Of a stretch of 64,000 nucleotides of DNA, positions 9,731 through 19,769 are shown one piece after another (position 1 is the stretch's first letter; every line of letters starts with the position of its first letter). This stretch comes from Tetracladium setigerum (Eukaryota; Ascomycota; Leotiomycetes; Helotiales): NCBI GenBank assembly GCA_031472005.1, contig PZJY01000008.1:1302001-1366000 (forward strand), in the 5' to 3' direction. Under the pieces are notes generated by a model, which did not search any database, had not been told where the DNA came from, and saw only the letters and a list, made by a program, of their open reading frames with translations. The translations under genes and the position numbers were made by a program.

Positions 9731-12700
9731 TCATTTCGCGATCTGTGCGCTAACATCCTGGAGGTTGAGGAGCGCTCTGAAGTGTTCGAATTTGGCGCGA
9801 GTGAGGTTCTTAGTCAATCCATCTGCTGGCATCTGGTCTGTTGGAAGGTAGGTAACTTCAAAAGTCCCTTTCCTATGTTCTTGCTTCAACCACATGTTCT
9901 GGATATCTACATGACGAAGTTTTGTTGAGATTCTTTCCCTGTCATGCGCAACCAATCTTATCGTTTGCTGATTGTCGCACCAGATAGTCCAGGGCTGTTG
10001 CAAATCGAGCTCGAGTTCTCTAAAGAAGCGCTGCAAAGCCATCGTTTGCTTTGCTACATGTGCCACCCCGAGCAGTTCTGCCTCAGTTGTTGAAGTGGTC
10101 ACAGTGTCTTGCCTTGCAGCTCTCCAGTCAATCAGACCTCCAAACAAGCTCATAGTGAAGCCATGCGACGATCGTCGAGTTTCCGGATCGTCGGCATACG
10201 AAGCGTCTGTTGCGATGACCAAGTCATTCAGATCAGTCAATAGTAGCTTTTGCAGCTCGTTGTTCTTGACACCACCGAAGACAATAGCTTGAAAGCGGGT
10301 GCTGTAGAGGTATCTGATCGACCATTCGACTGCGTCTTTATGCGATTTGTCTGGATTCGTCAGGAAGTGAGACAATTGTGCAGCAGCAAATGCTACATCT
10401 GGCCGAAGCATGATCGCTGAGTATAGCAAAGAGCCAACGAGTTCTTGGTAGCGCTTTATCTCTGCTTTCGTCGCTTGTCCGGATGACTTGACGAGCTCTC
10501 CATAAGGCAGCGGAGTGCTCGGGGATTTCCAAGTATCAAGTCCGAATTTCTTCGCGATTTTCTCAATGTAAGTGTCATGGACTAAGCTGATTGTTCTTGC
10601 TCTTCGGTCTCTGACGATTCTCACCCCCAGGAACCACTCAGCGTCTCCCATGTCGCGCAGTTCGTATGCTTTCCTCAGCTCGTTCAGAAATTTGGCAGCG
10701 ATGACAACGTCATCACTATGATGGAACACGAGTACGTCGTCAACAAAGAACACGACTATGAGAGTTCGAGCGTTGTTCATGAAGATGCAGGGCTCCTCAA
10801 GGCAAGGAATCAGCCCCAGTCGTCTGAGAGTTCCAGCAAATTCATGATACCAGAGTGCTGGTGAATCCCTCATTCCGTACAGAGCTTTGTCCACTTCGAC
10901 GCACCATCCTGGCTTTTTAAAGCCATCAGGGAGCGCACAAATGACTCGTTGACTGCGCGGATCTCTCTTTGCATTGATGAAAGCGTTAACAACGTCATAT
11001 TGCTTAATCTCCAGGTCGAAGTGAGCAGCGAGTGCCATAGCTATGCGGAAAGATCTCGCAGCTAGCGTAGCCGCGTACGTTGAGATGATTGTCTGCTCGT
11101 CTTGGAGGTCACCGCGAACTACAATGCGTGATCGACAGCGTGATACGAAGCCTTCCGAATCAATTTTGTACGCAAACACCCACATCAAGGGGAGATGGGG
11201 TCCTTGTGAATCAGTCGACCTGATTTGCCTCCAGCAGTCTCGAGCTTCCAAGTTACCTATTTCCAGCTCGGCATCTTTCTCGAAATGAGCTCCGAATTCA
11301 TGAACTTTTAGATCTTTCCAGTTCTTCGGAACCTTTGGTGCTTTGCTCTGGTGGATTTTGGGAAGAGGCAGTACTTCCTTCCTAGCGTCCTTGTTCAGGA
11401 GCACTGGAGGCTTGAATACTCCTCTACCTCCGAGCGTTGCATACAGTGCATTGCGTGCGCTTCTATTCTGCGACACAGCAGCAGCGAATACTGCATGTAC
11501 TGTTCTATGCTCGTCTTTTGGTCCAAGAGCCTTTTCGATTTCTGGCCAGAACGTGTTATGAAAACTACGTTGCTGGTCCTTTCGAATTCCTGCAGCAGGT
11601 AGAGCTTCCAACACAGCGTGCACACTGGTTGACGAGCTTTCCTCTGCAGGGTTGATTGCGCCTCGAATCCGGGTGCTTCTTCTTGTAGCGTTCCCATGCT
11701 TCTTTCTTTGGCGTGTCTTCTTTGCTGGAGCGGCCAGTTGCGCGCTCTCAACAGCTACATTTGAGTCGCTTGGTTTCGCTCGGATGACCACTTGTGGTAT
11801 TGTTTTCCGGCTCGGCCCAATCGCACTCGCATAATCTATGCCTTCCGCTCGATTGCGGGACTCTGCTTGAGACTTCCTTCGATTTTCTCTGGGTCGCGAT
11901 TCCAAAGACTCCGTCAGGGGCGTGTCAAGCGCACTGTGCGTGCCTTCATGGAGCTCGTCCATGGTATGATCAGGAGGCCCTCGGGTTAACCTGTCACCAA
12001 CTTCACTGATTTGACGCGCAGTGGCTGGATTTGTTGTTACCGCACTCCTTACTTCCGGCTCGGGAGTGGGATCTGGCGTAGGTAGTGAATGTCCACCTCG
12101 TACCACATCAGATGGCTTGTTTGACTGAGTGCTGTCTGGTTGTCTCGCAGGGGATTCACTTGTTTGCTGCTCTTTTGGGGTTTCTCGTTGGAAAGGAAAG
12201 CTCGAGAAAATTTCTTCAGCGTCCTGAATGTCCTCATTCAACTCAATTTCTAGAGCGATCTGCTTCGCGAGTACGATTGGTGGGCCCTCCGCTCGTTCTC
12301 GTTCAGCCGAGTAGAGGATATCTTCATCGAATCTTACATTCCGAGTGATCAACACCCTTTTCAGAGCTGGAACCCATATTCTGTAGATGTTGGAAGCCTG
12401 GTATCCGACCAGATAACCAATATGGGCTCTTGGTGATACCTTGAACTCTTTTCTGTCTTTGTTTAGCGCGCGGTCGTTCATGAGAGGGTACGCTCGACAG
12501 CCATAGACGAAGGTTCCGTTCCAGTTTGGCCTCAAATCAGCTGTGATGCTTGAGATAATCGCTGGAGTGAAGAAGCGAAAGTAGCCTCGGAACCAAGCGT
12601 TTAGCTTCTCTTTTGGCGAGCGCCAATCATTCTGCTGCGCAGGGCTCATATTGTATAGGTGCGCGGCAGCATACGCGAACTCTGGCCAGAGGTTGGCTGG

Positions 12701-15277
12701 CAGATTTGCACCGAGTTGCATTTTCAGCGCTTTCTCGATGATCTCTTTTCCTGCTCGTTCCGAACCTCCGTTTGGCTCATGCGTATGCGCCGGAGAGAGC
12801 TCGAGCTCTATCCCATGCTGGTCTGCCCATTCCTCATAATCAGATACTCCCCATGGAGGAATCACTGATGTATCATTGTCATGCTTGATTATGCATATTG
12901 GGAGGTTATACTGCCTCTGCGTCCACGCTTCAAAGCGTTCAAGTGTATCAAACACCGAGTGTTGGTCCTTGTTCACAAGCGGGTAAACAAAGAGCATGCC
13001 ACTATACTCGTCTTTTATCACGAGCAGCCAACTACATCTATTGTAAGCTACTGTGAAGTCAAATAGGTCCCATTGTATTCTCCAAAATGGCCTTGGTGAC
13101 TTTCTCTCTGGCGCTCTCCTCGATATGACTTGCTGCGCGTGAGTAACTGCGCAATGTTGACATTTCAATCGAGGCACGCCCTGGATCTTAACGTTCCGAG
13201 CGTGTAAGACCAGTTTCTGCAAAGCATCAGGTCCAAGATGTCCGGACCTTGCATGCCAGACTTCGCTCTCATCACTTCTAGGTTGTAGATAATCTCGAGT
13301 TGATCTGAAAACTCTTTTCGTCGCGCTTTCCTTGTTTGCATTGTTACCGCCTTGCAGCGTTGGAAACATCCAAGGGAAGATATTGTGTGGGATGACGAGT
13401 GGTATTGTCGCTTCAGATACATTGTTTGAGTGCTCGTTTATCACTTGTTCAAGTGGAGAATGTGAATAGTTGGAAAGAGGTTTGTATTGAAGGAAAACCA
13501 GCTTGTGCTTTCGCTCAAGCTGCGCTACCAATGCATTCTTTTCCAACGTGCCAACGCGCAGTGAACAATCCAAACCAAGATACCAGATGTCAGCCGCCAA
13601 CAAAAGAGCCTCGGATACGATGTTAGTATGGAAGCCGTCGATGCACGCGACGTTGCTTAGCGTTAGCGGCGCGGTCCGAGGTCCTTTCGGTCCTGTCAAG
13701 ACATTTGGAATGATCCTTTTGCCTCGACCAGAGATTGGAAGAAAGGATGTACCGGCTTCACAAATGTCATCTGGTCCAGATTTAACGAAACTTCCAGGAA
13801 CAAGAAGGTCTCTGCTGTTGACAAGGTGCATTGCGCCACAGTTGTCAACGAGCGTTGAATCAGCGAGAGGATGGCGCGTCGAGATGCCAGAAGTCGCATA
13901 CACCCCCAGAATCTCTTCTGTCATCAACAAAGCTGGGTCCATAATGCACGCGTTGAAACCTTCAGATGGTAGCTTTAGGGTCTTGCTGGATCCTGCATTT
14001 GACTGCTTGTTGGGATTGGGAGCGCTGAAGGTAGTGCCGTTTGGTGCGAACACTACTCCATTCTCCTTCATTTGTTTGACCAATTCGTTCCACTTTCCAC
14101 TTATGAGTCTGTTCCTGATCTTGGTGAGTTCTTCAGCTGATAGATTTCTATAGTTTTTGCCTTTCGCAACAGCGATTACTACATGGCAAGTAGCAGCTTT
14201 CCAAGGATGTCGAGAATCACATGGACACTTGCTGCTTGCTGACGAGGAAGGGGAGTCCGAGCGTTGTCCGAGAGTAGCAAAAGCGCCTCTACCATGACGA
14301 GCTCTGTTTGGTTCATTTTCTTGCTTGTTGAGGAGCGCTGAGAATATTCGTCCGAGATGAGTTGCTTTTTCAGGGGTAACTCCGGAGACTTCCGCAGTGG
14401 TCATAACGTTTTGTTGAGTACGAGACCAATCTGGAACGAACTTTTCAGCTGCTTTAAGGAAGTCCTGAGCTGCCATCGGTTCGACGACTTCTGGGATTTT
14501 GAGTAGCACGCCTTCCTGGTATGCTTGCTGCCAGTCAGTGAAAAAGCGTCGAGCGTCCTTTCGTCCTATTTGGTTCGCGTTAATCGACTTTGCGTAGTTT
14601 TCCCGCGCTCTCTGGAAGATGGACGCGTCAGTGGGAGCTATGTTCTTTCGTAGTACTCGAACAAGCTGTTGAATAGTGAATGGCTTCAGACCGGCCTCTA
14701 TGAGGGTTTCATTGCGCGCGAGTTCCAAGATAGTCGCATCAACTGTAGCTCCTATCCACTTGTGTAGCGCAGTGAATATAGCCTTTTCCTTCTCGTGAGC
14801 TTTCTCGAGCCTTGTGTACTCAGAGGTAAGTGCCGCATATAAAGGGTGTATATCTGCGAAGGTCGCTTCGACGAGGATCGGTGTTACGGTTGCTTCTGAT
14901 GATGATTCTGCAGATAGTGCTCTTGTTTGCATGCGCTGAGTTTGAGCGCTCGCATGCGTTGCAGCGCGCTTCTGATTCTCTTGTTCAACGAGCGATTCGA
15001 TCGAAGGAGGAAGCTTTGGAGCGCTGCTCTCGACAGAAGGAGTGTCTCTGGCGTCAGGATTTACTCGTTCCCAAACGCCATGTACATGACACTCAATCTG
15101 GAGCTGGCGATACCAATTCGGCCATGATTGGAAGTCGGTAAGCTTGTGTGCGACAAGCGGTGCATCGGATGAGGCCATGCTCGCGACGAGCTGGAGAAGT
15201 AGATATAGAGAGAGAGAGAGAATAAGACGAGCGTCGAACAGGTGGTTTCGATGCGTAGGGAAGCTCTTGGAATTCAA
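9731..15277 (-). CDS. Ty1/copia Gag-Pol polyprotein
   Basis: A single uninterrupted frame of 1,848 residues encodes all enzymes needed for copia retrotransposition. Approximate positions are: Gag 35-340; a zinc-knuckle variant CPCDSRHPWKAATC near 350; aspartic protease DNCGAM near 480; GAG-pre-integrase WHARSGHLG near 665; integrase DDE residues in WDLFDF (about 737), KHDND (about 801) and NGGSERAGKE (about 837); reverse transcriptase with FVDDVL near 1513; RNase H with DASYADD (about 1691), EAELLG and WCDNQQ (about 1765). The order IN-RT-RH defines copia. The first ATG is at 15277; a second at 15178 (MASSDAP) follows a hydrophobic stretch and is the more natural Gag start. No frameshift separates Gag from Pol, so their ratio must be set some other way. 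All key residues are present, so the protein looks functional. Confidence 0.95.
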   Translation of the reverse strand: MNSKSFPTHRNHLFDARLILSLSLYLLLQLVASMASSDAPLVAHKLTDFQSWPNWYRQLQIECHVHGVWERVNPDARDTPSVESSAPKLPPSIESLVEQENQKRAATHASAQTQRMQTRALSAESSSEATVTPILVEATFADIHPLYAALTSEYTRLEKAHEKEKAIFTALHKWIGATVDATILELARNETLIEAGLKPFTIQQLVRVLRKNIAPTDASIFQRARENYAKSINANQIGRKDARRFFTDWQQAYQEGVLLKIPEVVEPMAAQDFLKAAEKFVPDWSRTQQNVMTTAEVSGVTPEKATHLGRIFSALLNKQENEPNRARHGRGAFATLGQRSDSPSSSASSKCPCDSRHPWKAATCHVVIAVAKGKNYRNLSAEELTKIRNRLISGKWNELVKQMKENGVVFAPNGTTFSAPNPNKQSNAGSSKTLKLPSEGFNACIMDPALLMTEEILGVYATSGISTRHPLADSTLVDNCGAMHLVNSRDLLVPGSFVKSGPDDICEAGTSFLPISGRGKRIIPNVLTGPKGPRTAPLTLSNVACIDGFHTNIVSEALLLAADIWYLGLDCSLRVGTLEKNALVAQLERKHKLVFLQYKPLSNYSHSPLEQVINEHSNNVSEATIPLVIPHNIFPWMFPTLQGGNNANKESATKRVFRSTRDYLQPRSDESEVWHARSGHLGPDALQKLVLHARNVKIQGVPRLKCQHCAVTHAQQVISRRAPERKSPRPFWRIQWDLFDFTVAYNRCSWLLVIKDEYSGMLFVYPLVNKDQHSVFDTLERFEAWTQRQYNLPICIIKHDNDTSVIPPWGVSDYEEWADQHGIELELSPAHTHEPNGGSERAGKEIIEKALKMQLGANLPANLWPEFAYAAAHLYNMSPAQQNDWRSPKEKLNAWFRGYFRFFTPAIISSITADLRPNWNGTFVYGCRAYPLMNDRALNKDRKEFKVSPRAHIGYLVGYQASNIYRIWVPALKRVLITRNVRFDEDILYSAERERAEGPPIVLAKQIALEIELNEDIQDAEEIFSSFPFQRETPKEQQTSESPARQPDSTQSNKPSDVVRGGHSLPTPDPTPEPEVRSAVTTNPATARQISEVGDRLTRGPPDHTMDELHEGTHSALDTPLTESLESRPRENRRKSQAESRNRAEGIDYASAIGPSRKTIPQVVIRAKPSDSNVAVESAQLAAPAKKTRQRKKHGNATRRSTRIRGAINPAEESSSTSVHAVLEALPAAGIRKDQQRSFHNTFWPEIEKALGPKDEHRTVHAVFAAAVSQNRSARNALYATLGGRGVFKPPVLLNKDARKEVLPLPKIHQSKAPKVPKNWKDLKVHEFGAHFEKDAELEIGNLEARDCWRQIRSTDSQGPHLPLMWVFAYKIDSEGFVSRCRSRIVVRGDLQDEQTIISTYAATLAARSFRIAMALAAHFDLEIKQYDVVNAFINAKRDPRSQRVICALPDGFKKPGWCVEVDKALYGMRDSPALWYHEFAGTLRRLGLIPCLEEPCIFMNNARTLIVVFFVDDVLVFHHSDDVVIAAKFLNELRKAYELRDMGDAEWFLGVRIVRDRRARTISLVHDTYIEKIAKKFGLDTWKSPSTPLPYGELVKSSGQATKAEIKRYQELVGSLLYSAIMLRPDVAFAAAQLSHFLTNPDKSHKDAVEWSIRYLYSTRFQAIVFGGVKNNELQKLLLTDLNDLVIATDASYADDPETRRSSHGFTMSLFGGLIDWRAARQDTVTTSTTEAELLGVAHVAKQTMALQRFFRELELDLQQPWTIWCDNQQTIRLVAHDRERISTKLRHVDIQNMWLKQEHRKGTFEVTYLPTDQMPADGLTKNLTRAKFEHFRALLNLQDVSAQIAK

Positions 15278-15280
15278 TCC

Positions 15281-15302
15281 AATTGCGAACGGGACTCGTA
15301 AC
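15281..15302 (-). promoter_or_regulatory. Primer-binding site, probably tRNA-Thr(CGU) half
   Basis: Directly inside the 5' LTR the element-sense strand reads GTTACGAGTCCCGTTCGC. Its complement GCGAACGGGACTCGTAAC looks like the 5' side of a tRNA anticodon arm: stem CGGGA, then loop CTCGTAA with anticodon CGT. Copia-type elements are known to prime from tRNAs cleaved in the anticodon loop. The identity as threonine tRNA is inference from the loop. Confidence 0.5.
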
Positions 15303-15530
15303 TGTCACACGTAATAGCACCTGTTCGAGCTTTGAATATAGTGGTGGAGAGCGAGTTGTGAAGCTGCAAATAGCCTCACAGTAAGGTGTAAATTGTACTC
15401 TTGTCCCACCTCAGAAAAAAGGGGACGCGAACTCTATATATACGTTCAGTGCGCTGGTGCAAGCATTGCACCAGCCACTCTACCTCGCCACATCAAGCAA
15501 ATAATCACATGATGCGGCTGTTTTGTGACA
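15303..15530 (-). repeat. LTR of intact copia (5' LTR in pol sense)
   Basis: 228 bp, by eye identical to 6851-7078, with the same TGTCACA/TGTGACA ends, a TATATATA word (about 15434-15441) and a hairpin (15454-15474). Transcription of the element should begin here and run leftwards. Confidence 0.95.
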
Positions 15531-15871
15531 GATTCTTATTATACCGTCTTATATTTAAGGGATTTTAATCGGATTTAATAAGGCCGGCTTATTTCTAAGT
15601 TATATTAGTGTTTTAATCGGGATTTTAATTTACCCGTCTTATTATTTAATTAATAATTAGTACTTTTAGTATATCGGATTAAGCCGATACTATCGGATTC
15701 TACCGATTCACTATCATTATATAAATCACTAGGATTCCCTTAAGGATATCTCTTTTAATCAAGCACATTAAACACTCTTATGATCACCTGATCACTTCCA
15801 CTGCACTCTGAATCACTTAAATCACTTAATTCACTTAAATCACTTATATTATCATTTATCTGATTCCAACA

Positions 15872-18800
15872 AAAGAAGTATTATAAAGAATATCTTTATT
15901 AAAAACGATATTCTTAATAATAATCACTCGGTCGAGGTTTAATACTTAGATTCGATATATATTCGATAATATATATCTTATTAAGTACTTAATATAAGCT
16001 CTTAATCGTATCTTAAACTCTTATTTATATCTTTAAGCCTCACGATCTTTTAATAATAAATAAGCTTAATAATTATATACGTAAATACTATTTTAGTCAA
16101 GTCTAAGGTCCGTAATAATCTTAATTATTAAAGTAACGTTATAATATTAAAAATATTAACGAAATTATTTATTAAGCACTTAATTAAGTGATTAAAAGTC
16201 TTTTATTTCGAGAGGTGATATACTATATAAATATATACTTGTTAACGTCGATTTAATTTATAACTTAAATAATAAGTTTACACCGTAAAGTATCTTAATT
16301 AAGCGTGTAATTACTTCTTAGCTAGCTCGTTTAGTAGTTTTATTTAATTCGTGAGTATAAGTCGGGGACAATTTATCGATTATTCCTTCTCGTTCGACTT
16401 AATACTTATATTTAATAAATCCTTTAATTATAATAATTAATATATTGTTATTATAACGTATAACGTATATCTAAAGGTTATATTATTGTTTAATCTATTA
16501 ATCGAAGTTCTTAAATACTTTTATTATCTTTAAGTAGCTTTTATTCCTTAATAAAAAGCCTTAAAGTATTCTATTAAACTCGTCTTTAATTAATAAAAGC
16601 CACTTAATGCCGTTAAAACTTATAAGAAAATCGAATAAATCTTAATAAATTTTATAAAATAATCTTAATAATAAGCGTTTAAATAATCTCCGTGAGATTA
16701 CTTATATTATATATATTATTATATAATAAGCACACTTCTTTCGTACTTATTTATAATATAATATTATAACTAGAAAATGAAATACTAACTCTTTAAAGGC
16801 GTACTCTAGATATAATATTTATATAAAATCCCTCGTAAATAGCGACGTTATTAAGACGAAGGTTTTAACCTCTTAAGAAACTAATAAGCACTTTAACTCC
16901 TCTCTTAACGATCGGTACACTCAACGTTCCGTATTCTATTATATCCCTTAAGGTAAATTTAATAAATGAATTATGTAATAAAGCTAAATTATTAATAAGA
17001 TAAATTAAATTATAATTATTATATAATATACTTGTAAATAAAGGATATTTATAAGTATTTATAATTATAAATACGCTTAATAAGAAGAACGAAGGGTTTA
17101 AGATAGCCGTAATAATACTTCTAATTAAATTATTAAGGTCCCCCTTCGGTTCCTCCTTAAATTTACCTTTCTTTTTATTAACTAAGCCTTTTATCTTATT
17201 ATTAAAAGCTTATTTTAACTTACTTATAATTTAATCTCTTAAGTTTTTCTATTTCTTATCGTTATATTATTTTAAGAGTTTAATATATTTAAGATAAGTA
17301 ATATTCTTAAGTTATTTAATAAGGTATTAGCAATCGATTAATTTTTATAAGTAAGCCTTTTAATTATAAGGGTAATTATATTTCTCTTTCTTATTTAATT
17401 ATTTTAAGGATAATTAATTTAAACGTTAACTAATCGAAGTAAAGATTATTAAGTTCTTAAACTTTAACTTATTATAAGACTCGTACGCTAATTAATAAAA
17501 GATGTAATTATACATTAATAAGGTAAACTATTCCTCCCTTATTTAATCTTTTCTTATAACTTTTATAAATTAATTAAGCGCTTAAGCTAAAGTTATCTTT
17601 TAATTAATAACTATAAGGAAATCCCTAATTACTAATACGCTCGTGACTTTTAAAACTTAATAAGAAAGTGTATTTATATATATTAAATGTTAAGAATTAT
17701 ATTATATAAGCGAGGTAATATTTCTAGTTTTAGCTTATTAAAGGACGTATTTATACCGCTCTTTAATAACTAAGACTTCTAATACCGTTATAATTCTCAT
17801 CATTGTGCGGAGCTCTCGAATAATAACTTAAAGGCTTAGTTATAACTAGGCACTAAGTGATCGGCTTATAAGTTTTAATAAAGCTTAATCTACCGACAAA
17901 CATACCTATATTTATATCTAATAATATACCTTCTTATACGTAATAAAGCGTGATATTATTATATTATATTCCCTTAAGCGAGCGCTATAATCTTTCGATA
18001 TATCGGAGAAAGTGATAGCCGGGACTAATATTAATATTAATCTAAGATAAGCTAGATTTATTAAAGGATTTATAATTAGTGCGACTTCCACTCGTTCCTA
18101 ATAAGCTCGTATAGGCTTTATACGGCGAAAGTCTTCGGCTCTAATTATTTAGTCGATAGTTAAAGGCTCCTTTAGTAAGTAAGTGCTAATAGGGCCTATA
18201 ATGGGGGCATTCGGATTCATTAAAGGCTAAATATCCCTTATTTCGTAGTTAAGCCGAAGGTCTAAGTATTATATTATCTACTTATAACGAGATTTAAGCT
18301 TTAAAGAGATTAGAATTAATCTTAAACTTATCTTTAAATAATTAAGCCTTTAAAAAACGCTAAAGGTTTTATTAATAAATAATTTAAAGATTTTAAGGAT
18401 TTTAAGGATAAAACTAAGTCGTAAAATAATCTAATTAATTTACTTCCGAATCTTGAAAGAGGCCGGGGCTCGTAATTATTATATTATAAGTAATAAAATA
18501 TTATAAAGTATAAAGGAAGTGAAGATAATAAAGATAAAAGGTAATAGGAGAAAATTAAATATATTAATCTCTAAGGAGCTTCTCTCTTATAAGAGGAAAG
18601 CTCCCTTACTAACTATCTTCTTATAAAGGATTTATTATTTAATATAAGTTCCGGAAAACTATAAGAATAAAATAAGTAAAATAATAAAAGAAATATAAAG
18701 TGTAATAAAGCCACTTGCTTAAGCTTTCGTTAAGTTAAGTAAAAGCTTCGTTAGGAAGATTCTAACATATGCTGACGTAAGATCACGTGACCGCAAAATC

Positions 18801-19029
18801 AGAAATACTATGACAAAGGCTTTCTCTCCGAGTCGGTTATAAATATATTAAAAGCGTTCTTCGTACGAAGCCGACTTTAGATTAATTAATAGCTTCGCGG
18901 TTATCTAGCTTAATTAAGGGAGGAATATCGTATAATCTCCTTTAAAGCGTTAAGGATTTAAGAGTAATTTCTTCCTTCGCGTCTTATACAATTATTCTTA
19001 CGTGGCTTATTAAGCTTTATTTAAAGTCT
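15872..19029. other. AT-rich RIP-like relict sequence
   Basis: About 3.2 kb of strongly AT-rich sequence with stop codons in every frame and scattered islands of higher GC (for example near 18190-18250 and 18740-18830). Probably old transposon remains. I could not identify the element type by translating either strand. Confidence 0.5.
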
Positions 19030-19525
19030 TGTTGGAATCAGATAAATGATAATATAAGTGTATTAAGTGGATTAAGTGATTTAAATGATTCGAAGTGCAG
19101 TGGAAGTGATCAGAGTGAATTAAGTGATCAGAAGAGTGTTTAATATGCTTGATTAAAAGAGATATCCTTAAGGGAATCTTAGTGATTTATATAATGATAG
19201 TGAATCGGTAGAATCCGATAGTATCGGCTTAATCCGATATATTAAGACGTAATTAAAATAAGATAGATAACTTAAATCCCGAACTAAATCACTAATATGA
19301 TTTATAATAATCGACTTATAATAATATAACTTATAATAAAATAACTTATAATAAAGTGATTAAAAAATCCCTCAAAAGTAAAACTATTTAAGCCGATTTA
19401 AGCTATTAGAGCCGAAAGGGTTGCAACCATTATCGTAAAGCCGTATTAGGATAAATTATCCGATAAAGGGAGTAAATAACTAATTTAGGTGATTATTATC
19501 ACTTATTAAATTATAATATTTAACA
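19030..19525 (-). repeat. 3' LTR of the degenerate copia element
   Basis: 496 bp in minus orientation, with CCAACA at the left edge (as TGTTGG) and TGTTAAATATT at the right edge. It is preceded in element sense by the purine run AAGGGGATG, a good polypurine tract. By eye it is identical to the plus-oriented LTR at 25826-26321. Confidence 0.85.
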
Positions 19526-19769
19526 CATCCCCTTAATATGAACCTTAATGAGTGTATTTAATGGAATACTAATAATTAAGAAAGAGTTTTATAATTTAAT
19601 AATATATTAATAAAATCGAAAGTTATGATTTTAATTATTTAAGCTATAACTAATACTTTTAAGGATTAAGTATTAAATAGCTTTATAACTATTTTCTCTT
19701 ATTATATAAGGTTATAATAAAATTAATAAAAGCTTATAATAATGTTAACAACACTTATTAGTGCTAATA

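Larger units (their letters stand above)
6851..15530 (-). mobile_element. Intact Ty1/copia LTR retrotransposon with an antisense accessory gene
   Basis: An 8,680-bp element bounded by two 228-bp direct LTRs that look identical by eye. The 5-bp target-site duplication GATTC is exact (6846-6850 and 15531-15535). The polyprotein runs on the minus strand, so the functional 5' LTR is at 15303-15530 and the 3' LTR at 6851-7078. The body contains a 1,848-residue gag-pol reading frame without interruption and a 2.65-kb region between pol and the 3' LTR with a separate plus-strand gene. The surrounding DNA is AT-rich and decayed, while this element has normal base composition. It therefore inserted recently and has escaped RIP so far. 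Confidence 0.95.
6594..15871 (+). repeat. Second solo LTR, split by the intact copia insertion
   Basis: The LTR resumes across the insertion. Its left part is 6594-6850 (beginning CGTAAAATATT, a mutated start) and its right part 15531-15871 (ending GATTCCAACA). The two parts are contiguous once the copia element and one 5-bp duplication are removed. The possible flanking duplication is imperfect (AAACA against AAAGA). No primer-binding site follows, so it is probably another solo LTR. Confidence 0.75.

Noticed and set aside
5692..15871. Solo LTRs 5692-6198 and 6594-15871 as the two ends of one short non-autonomous element
   Set aside because: The first is flanked on both sides by its own CTATT duplication, and no primer-binding site follows it, so it is an independent solo LTR.
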